Shown one piece after another: positions 31,601 to 41,716 of a stretch of 64,000 nucleotides of DNA. The notes below the pieces were generated by a model, which saw only the letters and a list, made by a program, of their open reading frames with translations, ran no database searches and was not told the origin of the DNA. Position 1 is the first letter of the stretch. Each line of letters starts with the position of its first letter. This DNA comes from Bacteroidota bacterium (GTDB taxonomy: Bacteria; Bacteroidota; Bacteroidia; AKYH767-A; OLB10): positions 806,001-870,000 of the forward strand of contig JADJOA010000014.1 in the NCBI GenBank assembly GCA_016714005.1, in the 5' to 3' direction. The translations under genes were made by a program, and so were the position numbers.

Positions 31601-32870
31601 ATGGACACGTTGTCCTGTTCTTGAAACCGGTCTTAATTCAATTGTACCAACCTTAAATCAACTTGGTGGTACAACGCCCCCTGAAAGATTCAGTATGCGT
31701 GCTGCTCCTTCTGTAGATAAAAATGGAAATGCCGGAGATGGAGTGGTAACCAATGATCCAAATGATGCAGATTATATCTCTTCAACCGGTATGGGATGGT
31801 TTCCTGGTTATGCTGTGAACATAGATAATGGAGAGCGATTGAATATGGCGTTCGGTGAGAACTCAGGATTGGCGGATCAAAACGGTACAGACATGATTTG
31901 GAACCCAACGTCTGTAAAAACCAAAGATGTAACTTCTACAGGTGGAACAACCATAAGCAATTATTTGGTTGCAGGCGGAATGCATTACGTATATGTTTTT
32001 GGTCATAATGATGACAGGCCAGCAAAGGATGTAACAAGATATGATGCAGGTGAAAGGTTAAACACACTTATAAAAGGAAATAATGTTAATAAACGGGATG
32101 CCTTTAAAGACGCTATGTGGGTAACACAAGCAATGACAGCTCCTGGTAATTCATTTAATGGAAATATACCTCCAGGCGAAGTTGAAGTAAAATTACGTGT
32201 GGCTAAAAAGTACAGACGTTTTGCAACAACCACTTCAGATACACTCTTTACAGGCGAAGTAGGAATGGATGATGGCGTTACCTATTTTGTAGTGGGTAGT
32301 GTTAATGCAACATATAATGGAGTTAACTACACACCGGGCTCTAATTTTGTGGCGGTTGCCGGTGTTGATTCCATTACCGGTGTAGGTGCTGCTGTAGTGG
32401 CTACCATAAATGGAGCCAATCCGTTGTATGAATTTGAGGCAGATGACTTATTACCAACCACCAATGTAAGTGATGTGGCTGTTTCAGCACTTGATAAAAT
32501 AAATGTTGTACCTAATCCATACTATGCTTATTCAAGTTACGACAAAACTACTAATGATCAATGGGTAAAGATTACCAACCTGCCTGCCAATTGTGTTATA
32601 TCCATTTATACGTTAAACGGAACTTTGGTGCGAAGAATTAACAGAGATGAGGCAGCGGATAACTCAGCAGGAACAGCAGTTTCCTTAACTCAAGGAACCG
32701 AAGCTGGAAGCGGTAACACCGAAACATCTTTTGACTGGGATCTAAAAAATCAAAAAAATATTCCTGTGTCTAGTGGTGTTTATCTAATTCATATCAGTGC
32801 TCCAGGAGTAGGCGAAAAAACAGTTAAATGGTTTGGAATGATGAGACCAATTGATTTGGACAGCTATTAA
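28649..32870 (+). CDS. Large T9SS-exported protein of the receptor operon (frameshifted)
   Basis: About 1407 residues after correcting four frame changes (near 29337, 29551, 31250 and 31440). The signal peptide is MNKILKQLSLVSIALLQLTT. The N-terminal region contains GGDLWWDLDNGKYEIPK and WVGGYDGNG. An acidic calcium-binding-like stretch DPNDGKDNDGDGTIDE lies at about 29710-29755. The C-terminus (VVPNPYYAYSSY, ISIYTLNGTLVRRI, SSGVYLIHISAPG) is a FlgD-like/T9SS type A sorting region ending in MMRPIDLDSY. No catalytic motif is visible. Position between a TonB receptor and a PorV/PorQ protein suggests a surface complex. Confidence 0.78.
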
Positions 32871-32903
32871 TAATATTAACTAACCCAATACACAATTATA
32901 GTT

Positions 32904-33959
32904 ATGAAAAGAAATATAAAAGCAATAATGGTAACAGCAGCAATGCTGTTACCTTCATTCATTTCTCTTGCAGGTAACAAAGATAGAGCTGGTGCATCCG
33001 GTGCAAACGAATTATTAATTAATCCCTGGGCGCGCTCAAGCGGTTGGATGGGAATTAATGTTTCAAGCATAACAGGAACCGAAGCTCAATACCTTAACGT
33101 AGCAGGAACTGCGTTTACCAAAAAAACAGAACTTGGATTTACACATACCAATTATTTACAAGGTTCGGGCGTATCTATTAATACTGCCGGGCTTTCGGTA
33201 AAGGCTGGTGAATCTGGTGCATTATCATTAGGGGTATCTTCTTTTGATTTAGGTGACAACCTAATTACAACCACCGATAATCCCGAGGGAGGATTAGGAA
33301 CATTCAGTCCGCAGTTTATTAATGTAGCATTATCTTACGCTAAAGGTTTTTCACGTAGTATTTATGGTGGATTAACTATCAAAATGGTTTCGGAAGGTAT
33401 TTCTGATGCCAACGCGCAAGGTTTGGCTTTTGATGCCGGTATTCAATACATAACTGGTTTTAATGAAGCTAAAGACAATTTAAAATTTGGAATTGCTTTA
33501 AGAAACGTTGGTGCTCCAATGAAGTATAAAGGCGAAGGATTTACATTTAAAGCTGTAACTGATAATGGAAATGCAATTTCTATTCAGCCACGTACAGAAA
33601 AGTTTGAAATGCCGTCACTGATTCAGATTGGTGGCTCTTACGATTTTAAATTTGCCGAAATACATAAGTTGACTTTTGCTGGATCATTTACATCAAACTC
33701 TTTTACAAGAGACCAGGTTGGAGTTGGTCTTGAATACGGATTTAAAAAGTTAGTTATGCTTCGTGCAGGATACCTTTATCAAACAACTAATGAGGAGTTT
33801 GAAGATGAACTTGCAAGCGCTGTAACCGGTTTAGGTGCTGGTATTACCGTTGAATTGCCACTTGGTAAATCCGGCAAATCTCTTGGCTTGGATTATTCTT
33901 TCCGCTCATCAGATCCTTATGACGGAATTCACAGCTTTGGTTTAGTTTTTAAACTTTAA
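32904..33959 (+). CDS. PorV/PorQ family outer-membrane protein
   Basis: An intact 351-residue outer-membrane beta-barrel. The signal peptide MKRNIKAIMVTAAMLLPSFI precedes the family-typical start GASGANELLINPWARSSGWM; the barrel ends PYDGIHSFGLVFKL with a C-terminal aromatic/hydrophobic residue. PorV shuttles T9SS cargo to the surface attachment machinery; PorQ family members are related. Close behind the large cargo gene (33 bases), with a terminator just after it, so it closes the operon. Possibly a cargo-dedicated PorV. Confidence 0.82.
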   Translation: MKRNIKAIMVTAAMLLPSFISLAGNKDRAGASGANELLINPWARSSGWMGINVSSITGTEAQYLNVAGTAFTKKTELGFTHTNYLQGSGVSINTAGLSVKAGESGALSLGVSSFDLGDNLITTTDNPEGGLGTFSPQFINVALSYAKGFSRSIYGGLTIKMVSEGISDANAQGLAFDAGIQYITGFNEAKDNLKFGIALRNVGAPMKYKGEGFTFKAVTDNGNAISIQPRTEKFEMPSLIQIGGSYDFKFAEIHKLTFAGSFTSNSFTRDQVGVGLEYGFKKLVMLRAGYLYQTTNEEFEDELASAVTGLGAGITVELPLGKSGKSLGLDYSFRSSDPYDGIHSFGLVFKL

Positions 33960-33980
33960 TAATTTATTTAAAATTATTTT

Positions 33981-34021
33981 AGAAGAGGATCCTTCGTTAG
34001 AAGGGTCTTCTTCTGTTTTTA
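33981..34021 (+). terminator. Terminator closing the receptor operon
   Basis: AGAAGAGGATCCTTC (33981-33995) pairs with GAAGGGTCTTCTTCT (34000-34014 region) with two G-T wobbles and a short loop, followed by GTTTTTATTT. Confidence 0.75.
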
Positions 34022-34047
34022 TTTCGTACCCAATAAACTTTAATGTT

Positions 34048-34521
34048 ATGTCAAACATTACTTATTTAACTGAGGAAGGGTTAAAAAAACTGCAGGATGA
34101 AATTGCTCATCTTAAAACAGTTGAACGACCTTCTATTTCAAAACTAATTGCCGAGGCAAGAGATAAGGGGGACCTATCGGAAAATGCTGAATACGATGCT
34201 GCAAAGGAAGCACAGGGGTTACTTGAATTGAAAATTTCTAAAATGGAAGAAATACTTGCGAATGCGCGTGTGCTTGATGATTCTAAAATTGATACGTCAA
34301 AAGTTTCTATTCTCTCAAAAGTAAAAATTAAAAATCTTGGTAATAAAGCCATGATGGAGTACATGATAGTTGCAGAGAACGAAGCAGATTTGAAATCAGG
34401 AAAAATTTCTGTTACATCACCAATTGGAAAAGGATTGCTTGGAAAAAAAGTTGGTGAGGTAGCAGAAATTGCTGTGCCCAGCGGAATGCTTAAATTAGAA
34501 GTAGTGAATATTTCAAGATAA
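34048..34521 (+). CDS. greA: Transcription elongation factor GreA
   Basis: An intact 157-residue GreA/GreB-type factor that rescues backtracked RNA polymerase by stimulating transcript cleavage. The N-terminal coiled coil holds the tip residues of GDLSENAEYDAAKEAQ (functional acidic tip), and the C-terminal FKBP-like domain ends PIGKGLLGKKVGEVAEI. The HIT gene starts 6 bases downstream, the usual Bacteroidota arrangement greA-HIT. Confidence 0.95.
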   Translation: MSNITYLTEEGLKKLQDEIAHLKTVERPSISKLIAEARDKGDLSENAEYDAAKEAQGLLELKISKMEEILANARVLDDSKIDTSKVSILSKVKIKNLGNKAMMEYMIVAENEADLKSGKISVTSPIGKGLLGKKVGEVAEIAVPSGMLKLEVVNISR

Positions 34522-34527
34522 GTTTTT

Positions 34528-34922
34528 ATGGCTTCAATTTTACAAAAATAATTGCTGGTGAAATTTCATGTTATAAAATAGCCGAAACGGAAAACTGTTT
34601 TGCATTTTTGGATATTAGTCCCCTCGCTCCTGGTCATACACTGGTAGTTCCTAAAAATGAAGTTGATTATATTTTTGATATCAGTGATCCTCTTTTTATC
34701 GAACTACAGCTTTTTGCAAAACGTGTTGCAGCAGCTTTAAAAAAATCAGTGCCATGCAAAAGAATTGGTGTTGCCGTAATAGGATTGGAAGTGCTTCACG
34801 CGCACATACACCTCATACCTATAAACAATGTTAGCGATATGAATTTTGCTAGGCCTAAACTTTCATTATCAAAAGAACAAATGGAGCAAATTGCGAAAGA
34901 CATCGCTATAAATTTCAAATAG
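34528..34922 (+). CDS. HIT family hydrolase (frameshifted)
   Basis: 131 residues after adding one T near 34546, with ATG at 34528 and N-terminus MASIFTKIIAGEISCYKIAE. The histidine triad is HAHIHLIP. HIT (Hint-like) proteins hydrolyse nucleotide phosphoramidates and dinucleoside polyphosphates. Co-transcribed with greA. Confidence 0.9.
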
Positions 34923-35121
34923 TTTTTCTTTTTAAACTTTACCAAGGGATTTAAACTTTCTTAAAGTTTATAATCTCAATTGGGTCTTTCAAGCAATTTC
35001 TTTTCCCGTTGCTTTTTTAAAACTTCTTCTTATCTTTCGGCTACGTTCTTTATAGCTGCCTTATTTTCTCAATAGACAGTTGCAGATAAATTATTAGTCT
35101 CACCTAAAACCCGTTATTATC

Positions 35122-37254
35122 ATGCACACATTTGACGAAAAACACATTAAAAACGTAGCGCTTATTGGCTCTGCGAAAAGCGGCAAGACCACACTTGCCG
35201 AAACCATGCTCTTTGAAGCAGGTATTATTAACCGGAGAGGTACTGTGGAAGAAAAAAGTACTGTTTCCGATTATCATGAAATTGAACATGAAAGGCAAAG
35301 TTCAGTATATGCAACAGCCATGCATACCGAGTGGCGCGATTACAAAATAAACATCATTGACACACCTGGCATTGATGATTTTATTGGTGAAGTAATTTCT
35401 TCAGTGCGTGTTTGCGATACGGCCATAATGCTTTTAAATGCGCAACATGGTGTCGAGGCAAGCAGCGAAGTAATTTGGGATTATGTGGACCAATACCAAA
35501 AGCCAACCATTTTTGTAGTCAATCAGTTGGATCATGAGTATGCAAACTTTAGCAAAACAGCTGAAGAAGCACGCAATGTTTTTGGAAGAGCAGTAACCGT
35601 TATGCAGTATCCGGTAAATCAGGGTAAAGATTTCAATTCAATAATTGATTTGCTCAAAATGACTATGTACCGTTTTCCGGCAGGTGGTGGCAAACCGGAA
35701 AAACTTCCTATACCTGATGATGAAAAGGAGCGCGCTGCATTTTTGCATAACGAGCTTGTAGAGAAAGCTGCTGAGAATGATGAGAAGCTGATGGAAATGT
35801 ATTTTGAAAAAGGAAACTTAGACGAGGATGAATTACGTGATGGAATAAAAAAGGGAATGATGAAGCACCAAATGTTTCCGGTGTTTTGTATGAGTGCAAA
35901 AAAGGATATGGGCAGCGGAAGGTTGATGGGGTTTATGGACAACGTTGCACCTTCAGCAGTTGAAATGCCTCCTGAAAAAACTATTGATGGAAAAGAAGTA
36001 CAATGTAAACCGGAGGGGCCTCCTGTTTTGTTTGTTTACAAAACACTTGTCGAGCCACACTTAGGCAAACTCAATTTTTTCAAAGTATTGTCTGGTGAAG
36101 TAAATGCAGGTATGGAAGTGAACAATATGCGTACCGGTTCACCAGAAAAATTGCAGCAGTTGTTTATCATGGATGGCAAAAACCGAACACCTATTGATAA
36201 ACTAAAAGCTGGAGATATTGCATGTACATTAAAATTAAAGAACACACTTACCAACGATACACTTTGTGGAAAGGGAGCATCAGTAAATATTGATCCCATA
36301 CATTTTCCTGAGTCAAAATTAAGAATGGCAATAGTTGCAAAGAATAAAAACGATGACGAGAAGCTATCAGAAGTAATGAGCGAGCTACATGTAGAAGACC
36401 CAACAATTACCATTGAATTTTCTCGCGAGCTAAAGCAGGTATTAATGCATGCGCAAGGCGAATTACATTTAGCGGTAACAAAATGGAGATTGGAGCATGT
36501 ATATAAAATGCAGGTTGATTTTATTAAGCCACGCATTCCTTACCGCGAAACAATTCAGAAACCTTCGTTGGCAAATTACCGCCACAAAAAGCAATCGGGT
36601 GGCAATGGGCAGTTTGGAGAAGTGTATATTAAGATTGAACCATATTATGAGGGCATGCCCGAACCAACAGAGTATAGTGTGCGCGATAAAGAAATGCATG
36701 ATTTACCCTGGGGCGGCAAACTTGTTTTTTACAATTGCATAACCGGTGGTGCAATTGATGCGCGTTTTTTGCCAAGTGTGTTAAAGGGAGTGATGGAAAA
36801 AATGCAGGAGGGACCATTAACAGGATCTTATGTGCGTGATGTGCGTATTTGCGTATACGATGGTAAAATGCACCCTGTTGATAGCAACGATATATCATTT
36901 AAAATTGCAGGTATGATGGCATTTAAAGAGGCATTTCACAATGCTATGCCGCAACTGCTTGAACCAATTTATGATTTGGAAGTAGAAATGCCCGAAACAC
37001 AAATGGGTGATGTAATGAGCGATTTGCAAAGCCGCAGAAGCATCATTACCGGGATGGATTCACGCAATAGGCATCAGGTAATTAAAGCGCGCACACCATT
37101 GGCGGAGTTAGATGGATACAGCACAGCATTAAAATCCATTACACAGGGAAAAGGAAAAATAAAAATGACCTTTGCCGAATTTGCACCTGTGCCAAACGAG
37201 TTACAAAAGAAACTGCATGAGGATTATAAAAAGCATGCAGTAGAGGAGAATTAG
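35122..37254 (+). CDS. EF-G paralog (EF-G2 type), probable GTPase-deficient
   Basis: An intact 710-residue elongation-factor-G-like protein with domains G, II, III, IV and V in normal order. G1 is GSAKSGKT at residues 16-23. Switch I lacks the canonical RGITI and reads ERQSSVYAT. Switch II is DTPGIDDF, so Ile84 replaces the catalytic His of DTPGH. G4 is NQLD (134-137) instead of NKxD. Domain IV keeps KKQSGGNGQFGEVYIKI, and domain V keeps MSDLQSRRSIITG. This fits Bacteroidota EF-G2, a paralog reported to work without GTP hydrolysis. Housekeeping fusA is elsewhere. Confidence 0.85.
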   Translation: MHTFDEKHIKNVALIGSAKSGKTTLAETMLFEAGIINRRGTVEEKSTVSDYHEIEHERQSSVYATAMHTEWRDYKINIIDTPGIDDFIGEVISSVRVCDTAIMLLNAQHGVEASSEVIWDYVDQYQKPTIFVVNQLDHEYANFSKTAEEARNVFGRAVTVMQYPVNQGKDFNSIIDLLKMTMYRFPAGGGKPEKLPIPDDEKERAAFLHNELVEKAAENDEKLMEMYFEKGNLDEDELRDGIKKGMMKHQMFPVFCMSAKKDMGSGRLMGFMDNVAPSAVEMPPEKTIDGKEVQCKPEGPPVLFVYKTLVEPHLGKLNFFKVLSGEVNAGMEVNNMRTGSPEKLQQLFIMDGKNRTPIDKLKAGDIACTLKLKNTLTNDTLCGKGASVNIDPIHFPESKLRMAIVAKNKNDDEKLSEVMSELHVEDPTITIEFSRELKQVLMHAQGELHLAVTKWRLEHVYKMQVDFIKPRIPYRETIQKPSLANYRHKKQSGGNGQFGEVYIKIEPYYEGMPEPTEYSVRDKEMHDLPWGGKLVFYNCITGGAIDARFLPSVLKGVMEKMQEGPLTGSYVRDVRICVYDGKMHPVDSNDISFKIAGMMAFKEAFHNAMPQLLEPIYDLEVEMPETQMGDVMSDLQSRRSIITGMDSRNRHQVIKARTPLAELDGYSTALKSITQGKGKIKMTFAEFAPVPNELQKKLHEDYKKHAVEEN

Positions 37255-37387
37255 TACAGTTTTTTCGAGCAAAAGGAAGGAACTAGTGTTAATACAGAGT
37301 CTTTTTCTTTTTAACGCAGTGAATGATTAACATATTTTAATTGTTAAAGTTTTAGATAAGCATTACTCTTGCTTAAACGCTCTAGTT

Positions 37388-39324
37388 ATGATTTCTAAAA
37401 AACTGATTTTAATTTTTGTTATTTCATTCAACATTGCATTTGCGCAAAAAGCTGAACGCGGTAATTTAGTAATGGAAAACATTCCTGAGATACCAGCATC
37501 AGTTATTGAAAGAACAAACCAATATCAAAACATCCGTAGCGCCTCGTTAATAAACTATGCGCCCGATGGAAAATCTATGTTAATAACTACGCGCTTTGCC
37601 GATGTCCCACAACTGCACATTATCTCTAAACCTGATGGTGCACGAAAACAAATTACATTTTTTAAAGAGCCGGTTGGCTCAGCCACATTTTTTCCTGAGC
37701 AGAATAAATTTGTATTTGCTAAAGATAGTGCGGGTAATGAGTTTGCACAGCTATATACTTTTGATTTAAACACCGGAAATTATCAAATGATTTCTGATGG
37801 AGGTCGCACGCAAAATTCATTGCTTAACTGGAGCAACAGTGGCAAACAATTTACAACGGTAAGCACCAAGCGTAATGGTAAAGATTATGATATATACATT
37901 GGAAATACCGCTAATCCACAGGAAACAAAACTGTTGTTGAGCAAAGGCGGTTCATGGAGTGTGGTTGACTGGAGTCCTGATGATAAAAAACTTGTTGTGC
38001 GCAATGGAATATCATCCACCAAATCGTATATGCACATTTTGGATATTGCAACCGGAGCACTCACTCAAATAAACAGTACAGATGATGAGACCGCTTTCAG
38101 CAATGCTGTTTGGAATGCTAGCGGTACTGGTATTTATTTGGTAAATGACGAAGGATCAGAATTTAAACAACTTAAATTCTTTGATGTTGCTACAAAAAAA
38201 CTACCGTAATCACAGAAAACATAAAGTGGGATGTAGGTGGTGTAATCCATAAATAAAAAAGAACCAAGCTTTTATTTGGAGTAAACGAAAATGGCTATAG
38301 CAAAATGTACTTGCTAAACACCAATGACAATAAATTTTTGAATTAAAAAATATGCCGGTTGGAATCTTTAATGCAGCCGAATTTAATCCCGTTAATGACA
38401 ATGAACTTGGATTGACCATTAGCACAGCGCAAACCCCGGAGATATTTTTACCTACAGCATCACAGACGAACAACTTACCCAGTGGACATTTAGCGAAGTA
38501 GGCGGACTCAACACCAGCACATTTACCGTACCTACATTAATTGAGTATCCAACTTTTGATAAGCTAAAAAACGGAAAGCAACGATTTATTCCTGCATTTT
38601 ATTACAAACCAAAAAATGTTTCAGGAAAAATCCGGTGGTAATTACTATACATGGCGGACCCGAGTCACAAACACGACCATCATTCAGTTCATTTAATTCT
38701 TTTCTAAATAATGAATTGGGTGTGGCTGTTATCGCTCCTAACGTGCGCGGTTCATCCGGCTATGGTAAGAGTTATTTGAACATGGATAATGGTATATTGC
38801 GCGAAGAATCGGTAAAAGATATTGGAGCACTCATTGATTGGATAGCTACTCAGCCCGAATTGGACGCATCAAGAATTTGTGTTTATGGCGGCTCCTATGG
38901 TGGTTACATGGTGCTTGCATCTATGGTTCATTTCAGCAACAAATTAAAATGTGGTATTGATGTGGTTGGTATTAGCAACTTTGTTACGTTCCTGAAAAAT
39001 ACTGAAAGCTATCGCAGAGATTTGCGAAGAGTTGAGTATGGAGATGAACAAATACCGGAGATGAATGCCTTTCTTGAAAAAAATTTCGCCACTTAACAAC
39101 ATAGAAAAATTACAAAGCCCTTGTTTATTATCCAGGGACAAAATGATCCTCGTGCCAGTGACAGAAGCTGAACAAATGAAAAATAAATTGCAGGCGGTAG
39201 GCAAACCGGTTTGGTATTTACTTGCCAAAGACGAAGGACATGGTTTCAGAAAAAATCAAACTCCGATTTTCAACAATGGGCTATGATTATGTTTTTTGAA
39301 AGAGTATTTGTTGAAATAGAGTAA
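37388..39324 (+). CDS. S9 prolyl oligopeptidase family serine peptidase (heavily frameshifted)
   Basis: Secreted alpha/beta-hydrolase peptidase of about 645 residues if repaired. A signal peptide (MISKKLILIFVISFNIAFAQ) and a seven-bladed WD40-like propeller (residues 40-380) precede the hydrolase domain: nucleophile Ser in GGSYGGYM (codon 38893-38895), Asp in GQNDPR near 39145, and His in DEGHGF (39239-39241). At least eight frame changes (near 38205, 38252, 38340, 38437, 38628, 39085, 39120-39160, 39250) make this the most damaged gene. All catalytic motifs survive, so error rather than decay is favoured, but a pseudogene cannot be excluded. Confidence 0.75.
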
Positions 39325-39490
39325 ACCCAGCTTAAATTCTCCCTCTAAGAAGAGGATTTAAAATCTGTCAATCTGTGGCTATCTTTCTTGCTGCTTTTAA
39401 GATGTAGTCATTCTTGCATTCTTTTATGCCGACAGACATGAGTGGCTTTTATTTTCACTCGCGCTTCAATATAATTTTTCCATATTTGTC

Positions 39491-40223
39491 ATGAATATAA
39501 TAGCAATGCTCAGAGTCATTATTCTTATCACCTTCCTTCTTCAATCAACCTACCTCTTTGGCACAACCTTATGTTGTATTTAAGGGGCGATACTATTAAT
39601 CGTAAAGATGCAAGGGATTGAAACAGGGCATCTGGAAAAAGTATTACAAAACCGATAAAATTTTTCGGAAACAATGATGTTAAATGGTATTCCGCAATGG
39701 AGCAAAAAATATTACGAAAACGGAAAATTACAAACCGATATGCAGTTCAGTAAGGATGGAAAAAAGACGCGATCAGTTTCATATTATCAAAGTGGAAAAA
39801 TGATGGCAACGGGAAATTACATAAATCAGAAAAAGGATAGTGTGTGGAATTATTTTGATGAGAATGAAAAACTTCGCTCGGTTGAATCCTATAAAAATGG
39901 AATAGCAAATGGTGTTTGGAAAACGTATTATAGCAATGGAAATTTGTCTGACGAAAGAACAATATTTAACAAAAAATTAGAAGGTTCAAACAAGCAATAT
40001 TTTGAAAATGGCAAAGTAAAAATGATTGGTACTTACATAAATGATAAGTTAACCGGAAAAGTAATTATTTATTCTCCCGAAGGATTGGTTTATTCGGAAG
40101 GAATGTATAAAAAACGATAACCGCATTGGCAAATGGAGCGTTAACGATGAAAAAGGAAAACCATTTTTAATACAGTACTACAATAACGAAGGATTTCTTC
40201 AAAAAACCGATACAATAAATTAA
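39491..40223 (+). CDS. YwqK-like (MORN-type repeat) secreted protein (frameshifted)
   Basis: About 244 residues once repaired. A signal peptide (MLRVIILITFLLQSTYLF) is followed by repeats of the form GKxxxxxxYYxNGK (for example KKYYENGKLQTD, WKTYYSNGNLSDER, KQYFENGKVKMIG), typical of the YwqK antitoxin-like/MORN repeat family. Frame changes occur near 39562, 39582, 39616, 39662 and 40117. The repeats bind unknown partners; in Bacteroidota most such proteins are envelope-located and not antitoxins. Upstream of mnmA. Confidence 0.7.
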
Positions 40224-40250
40224 ACTGTTGGTACTTTGTACTAAAAAACA

Positions 40251-41314
40251 ATGAGCAAAAGGGGCGCATCCTCGTAGCAATGTCAGGTGGAATTGATAGT
40301 TCTGTAACGGCTATGCTTTTGCATGAGGAAGGGTATGAGGTTATTGGTCTTACAATGAAAACGTGGGATTACGCAGGCAGTGGTTCTTCAAAAAAGGAAA
40401 CAGGTTGTTGCAGCTTAGACAGCATTAACGATGCACGCACCATTGCAGTTGAAAAAGGATTTCCTCATTACATATTGGATATACGAAGTGAGTTTGGCGA
40501 TTTTGTAATTGACAATTTTGTTGACGAATATCTTGCCGGGCGCACACCTAACCCATGCGTGTTATGTAACACCCATATTAAATGGGAAGCATTAATAAAA
40601 CGCGCAGATATGTTAGATTGCGAGTTTATCGCCACCGGTCATTATGCTAATGTGCGAAATGAAAACGGAAGATTTATTGTTTCAAAAGGGCGTGACACCA
40701 ATAAAGATCAGAGCTACGTTTTGTGGGGTTTGTCTCAAGAAAATTTGGCACGCACCATTTTCACCGTTGGTGGTTTTACAAAACCCGAAATAAGGCAAAT
40801 GGCTTTTGAAATGGGATTTCATGAACTTTCAAAAAAAAGTGAGAGTTACGAAATTTGTTTTGTGCCCGATAATGACTACCGTGCATTTTTAAAACACCGC
40901 AAACCAAGTATGGTAACTGAGTTAGATGGTGGAACATTTGTAAATATAAAAGGAGAAATGATTGGCAAGCATCATGGTTATCCGTTTTATACCATTGGGC
41001 AACGCAAAGGATTAGAAGTTGCATTTGGCAAACCCATGTTTGTAAAAGAAATTGTTCCCGAAACCAACACTGTAATACTTGGCGAGTATGACGATTTAAA
41101 GAAAAAAGAAATGTATGTGCGTGGCTTAAACCTTATTAAATATGCACAACTGCAAAACGAACTGGAGGTAACAACTAAAATTCGTTATAAAGATAAAGGC
41201 ACACTCTCATCAATTAAACAAACTGATGATGCAAACGCTACTGTAAGTTTTTACGAAGAGGTGCATGCGGTTGCTCCGGGACAAAGCGCTGTTTTTATGA
41301 AGGTAATGATGTAG
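40251..41314 (+). CDS. mnmA: tRNA-uridine 2-sulfurtransferase MnmA (frameshifted)
   Basis: Catalyses 2-thiolation of U34 in tRNA Glu, Lys and Gln. The ATG at 40251 gives MSKKGRILVAMSGGIDSSVTA when one A is added to the run near 40257. The PP-loop is SGGIDSS; catalytic cysteines are in NPCVLCN and YEICFVPD. The following GQRKGL and APGQSA segments mark the central and C-terminal domains. 354 residues, standard length. Confidence 0.93.
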
Positions 41315-41716
41315 TTGGTGGTGGTTTTATTAACCGCAATTAGGCTTCTGTTTTTATTTGACTTAATGAAGTTAGTTTGCTTTTTTTATGATTCTTTAAG
41401 CAATGAAAGTGTAAGCAATTCTTTTATTATGAATTAATCCTGCTTAAAAGCTTTAATATTTGAACGAATTGAAATTTCTTTCAGCGCTTTTCTTATGCAT
41501 TAATTAACCTGCATTTTTTAAAAGCCTGATTACTAATTGTAATTTGCAGCAGATCATGTTTTTTTGATAAACTATTGATAAAATCTTACAACTGATAGTG
41601 TAAGTGCTAATTACATGCGCATAGGATTACGCCATTTTAAATTTGAATGCGTAACAATAAAGATTAACAGCCGGCTATTTTCAAATGCTGTGCCAAACAT
41701 TTAAAAACCCACGCGT
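41315..41716. other. Intergenic region before the PKD adhesin gene
   Basis: About 400 AT-rich bases with no ORF or strong hairpin. A perfect -7 box TAAATTTG lies at 41638-41645, 71 bases ahead of the PKD gene ATG, but no TTG or TTTG stands 17-23 bases upstream, so only the -7 element is supported. Confidence 0.45.

Noticed and set aside
34953..34969. AAACTTT-CTT-AAAGTTT hairpin before the EF-G paralog gene
   Set aside because: Seven AT-rich pairs with a 3-base loop and no T-run; too weak to call a terminator or operator.
37388..39324. S9 peptidase as a true pseudogene
   Set aside because: Frame damage is heavy but all catalytic residues and flanking motifs survive and the error type is the same as in housekeeping genes; left open in the feature text.
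39491..40223. Toxin-antitoxin module based on the YwqK name
   Set aside because: No toxin gene next to it, and a signal peptide places the protein in the envelope; the family name is misleading here.
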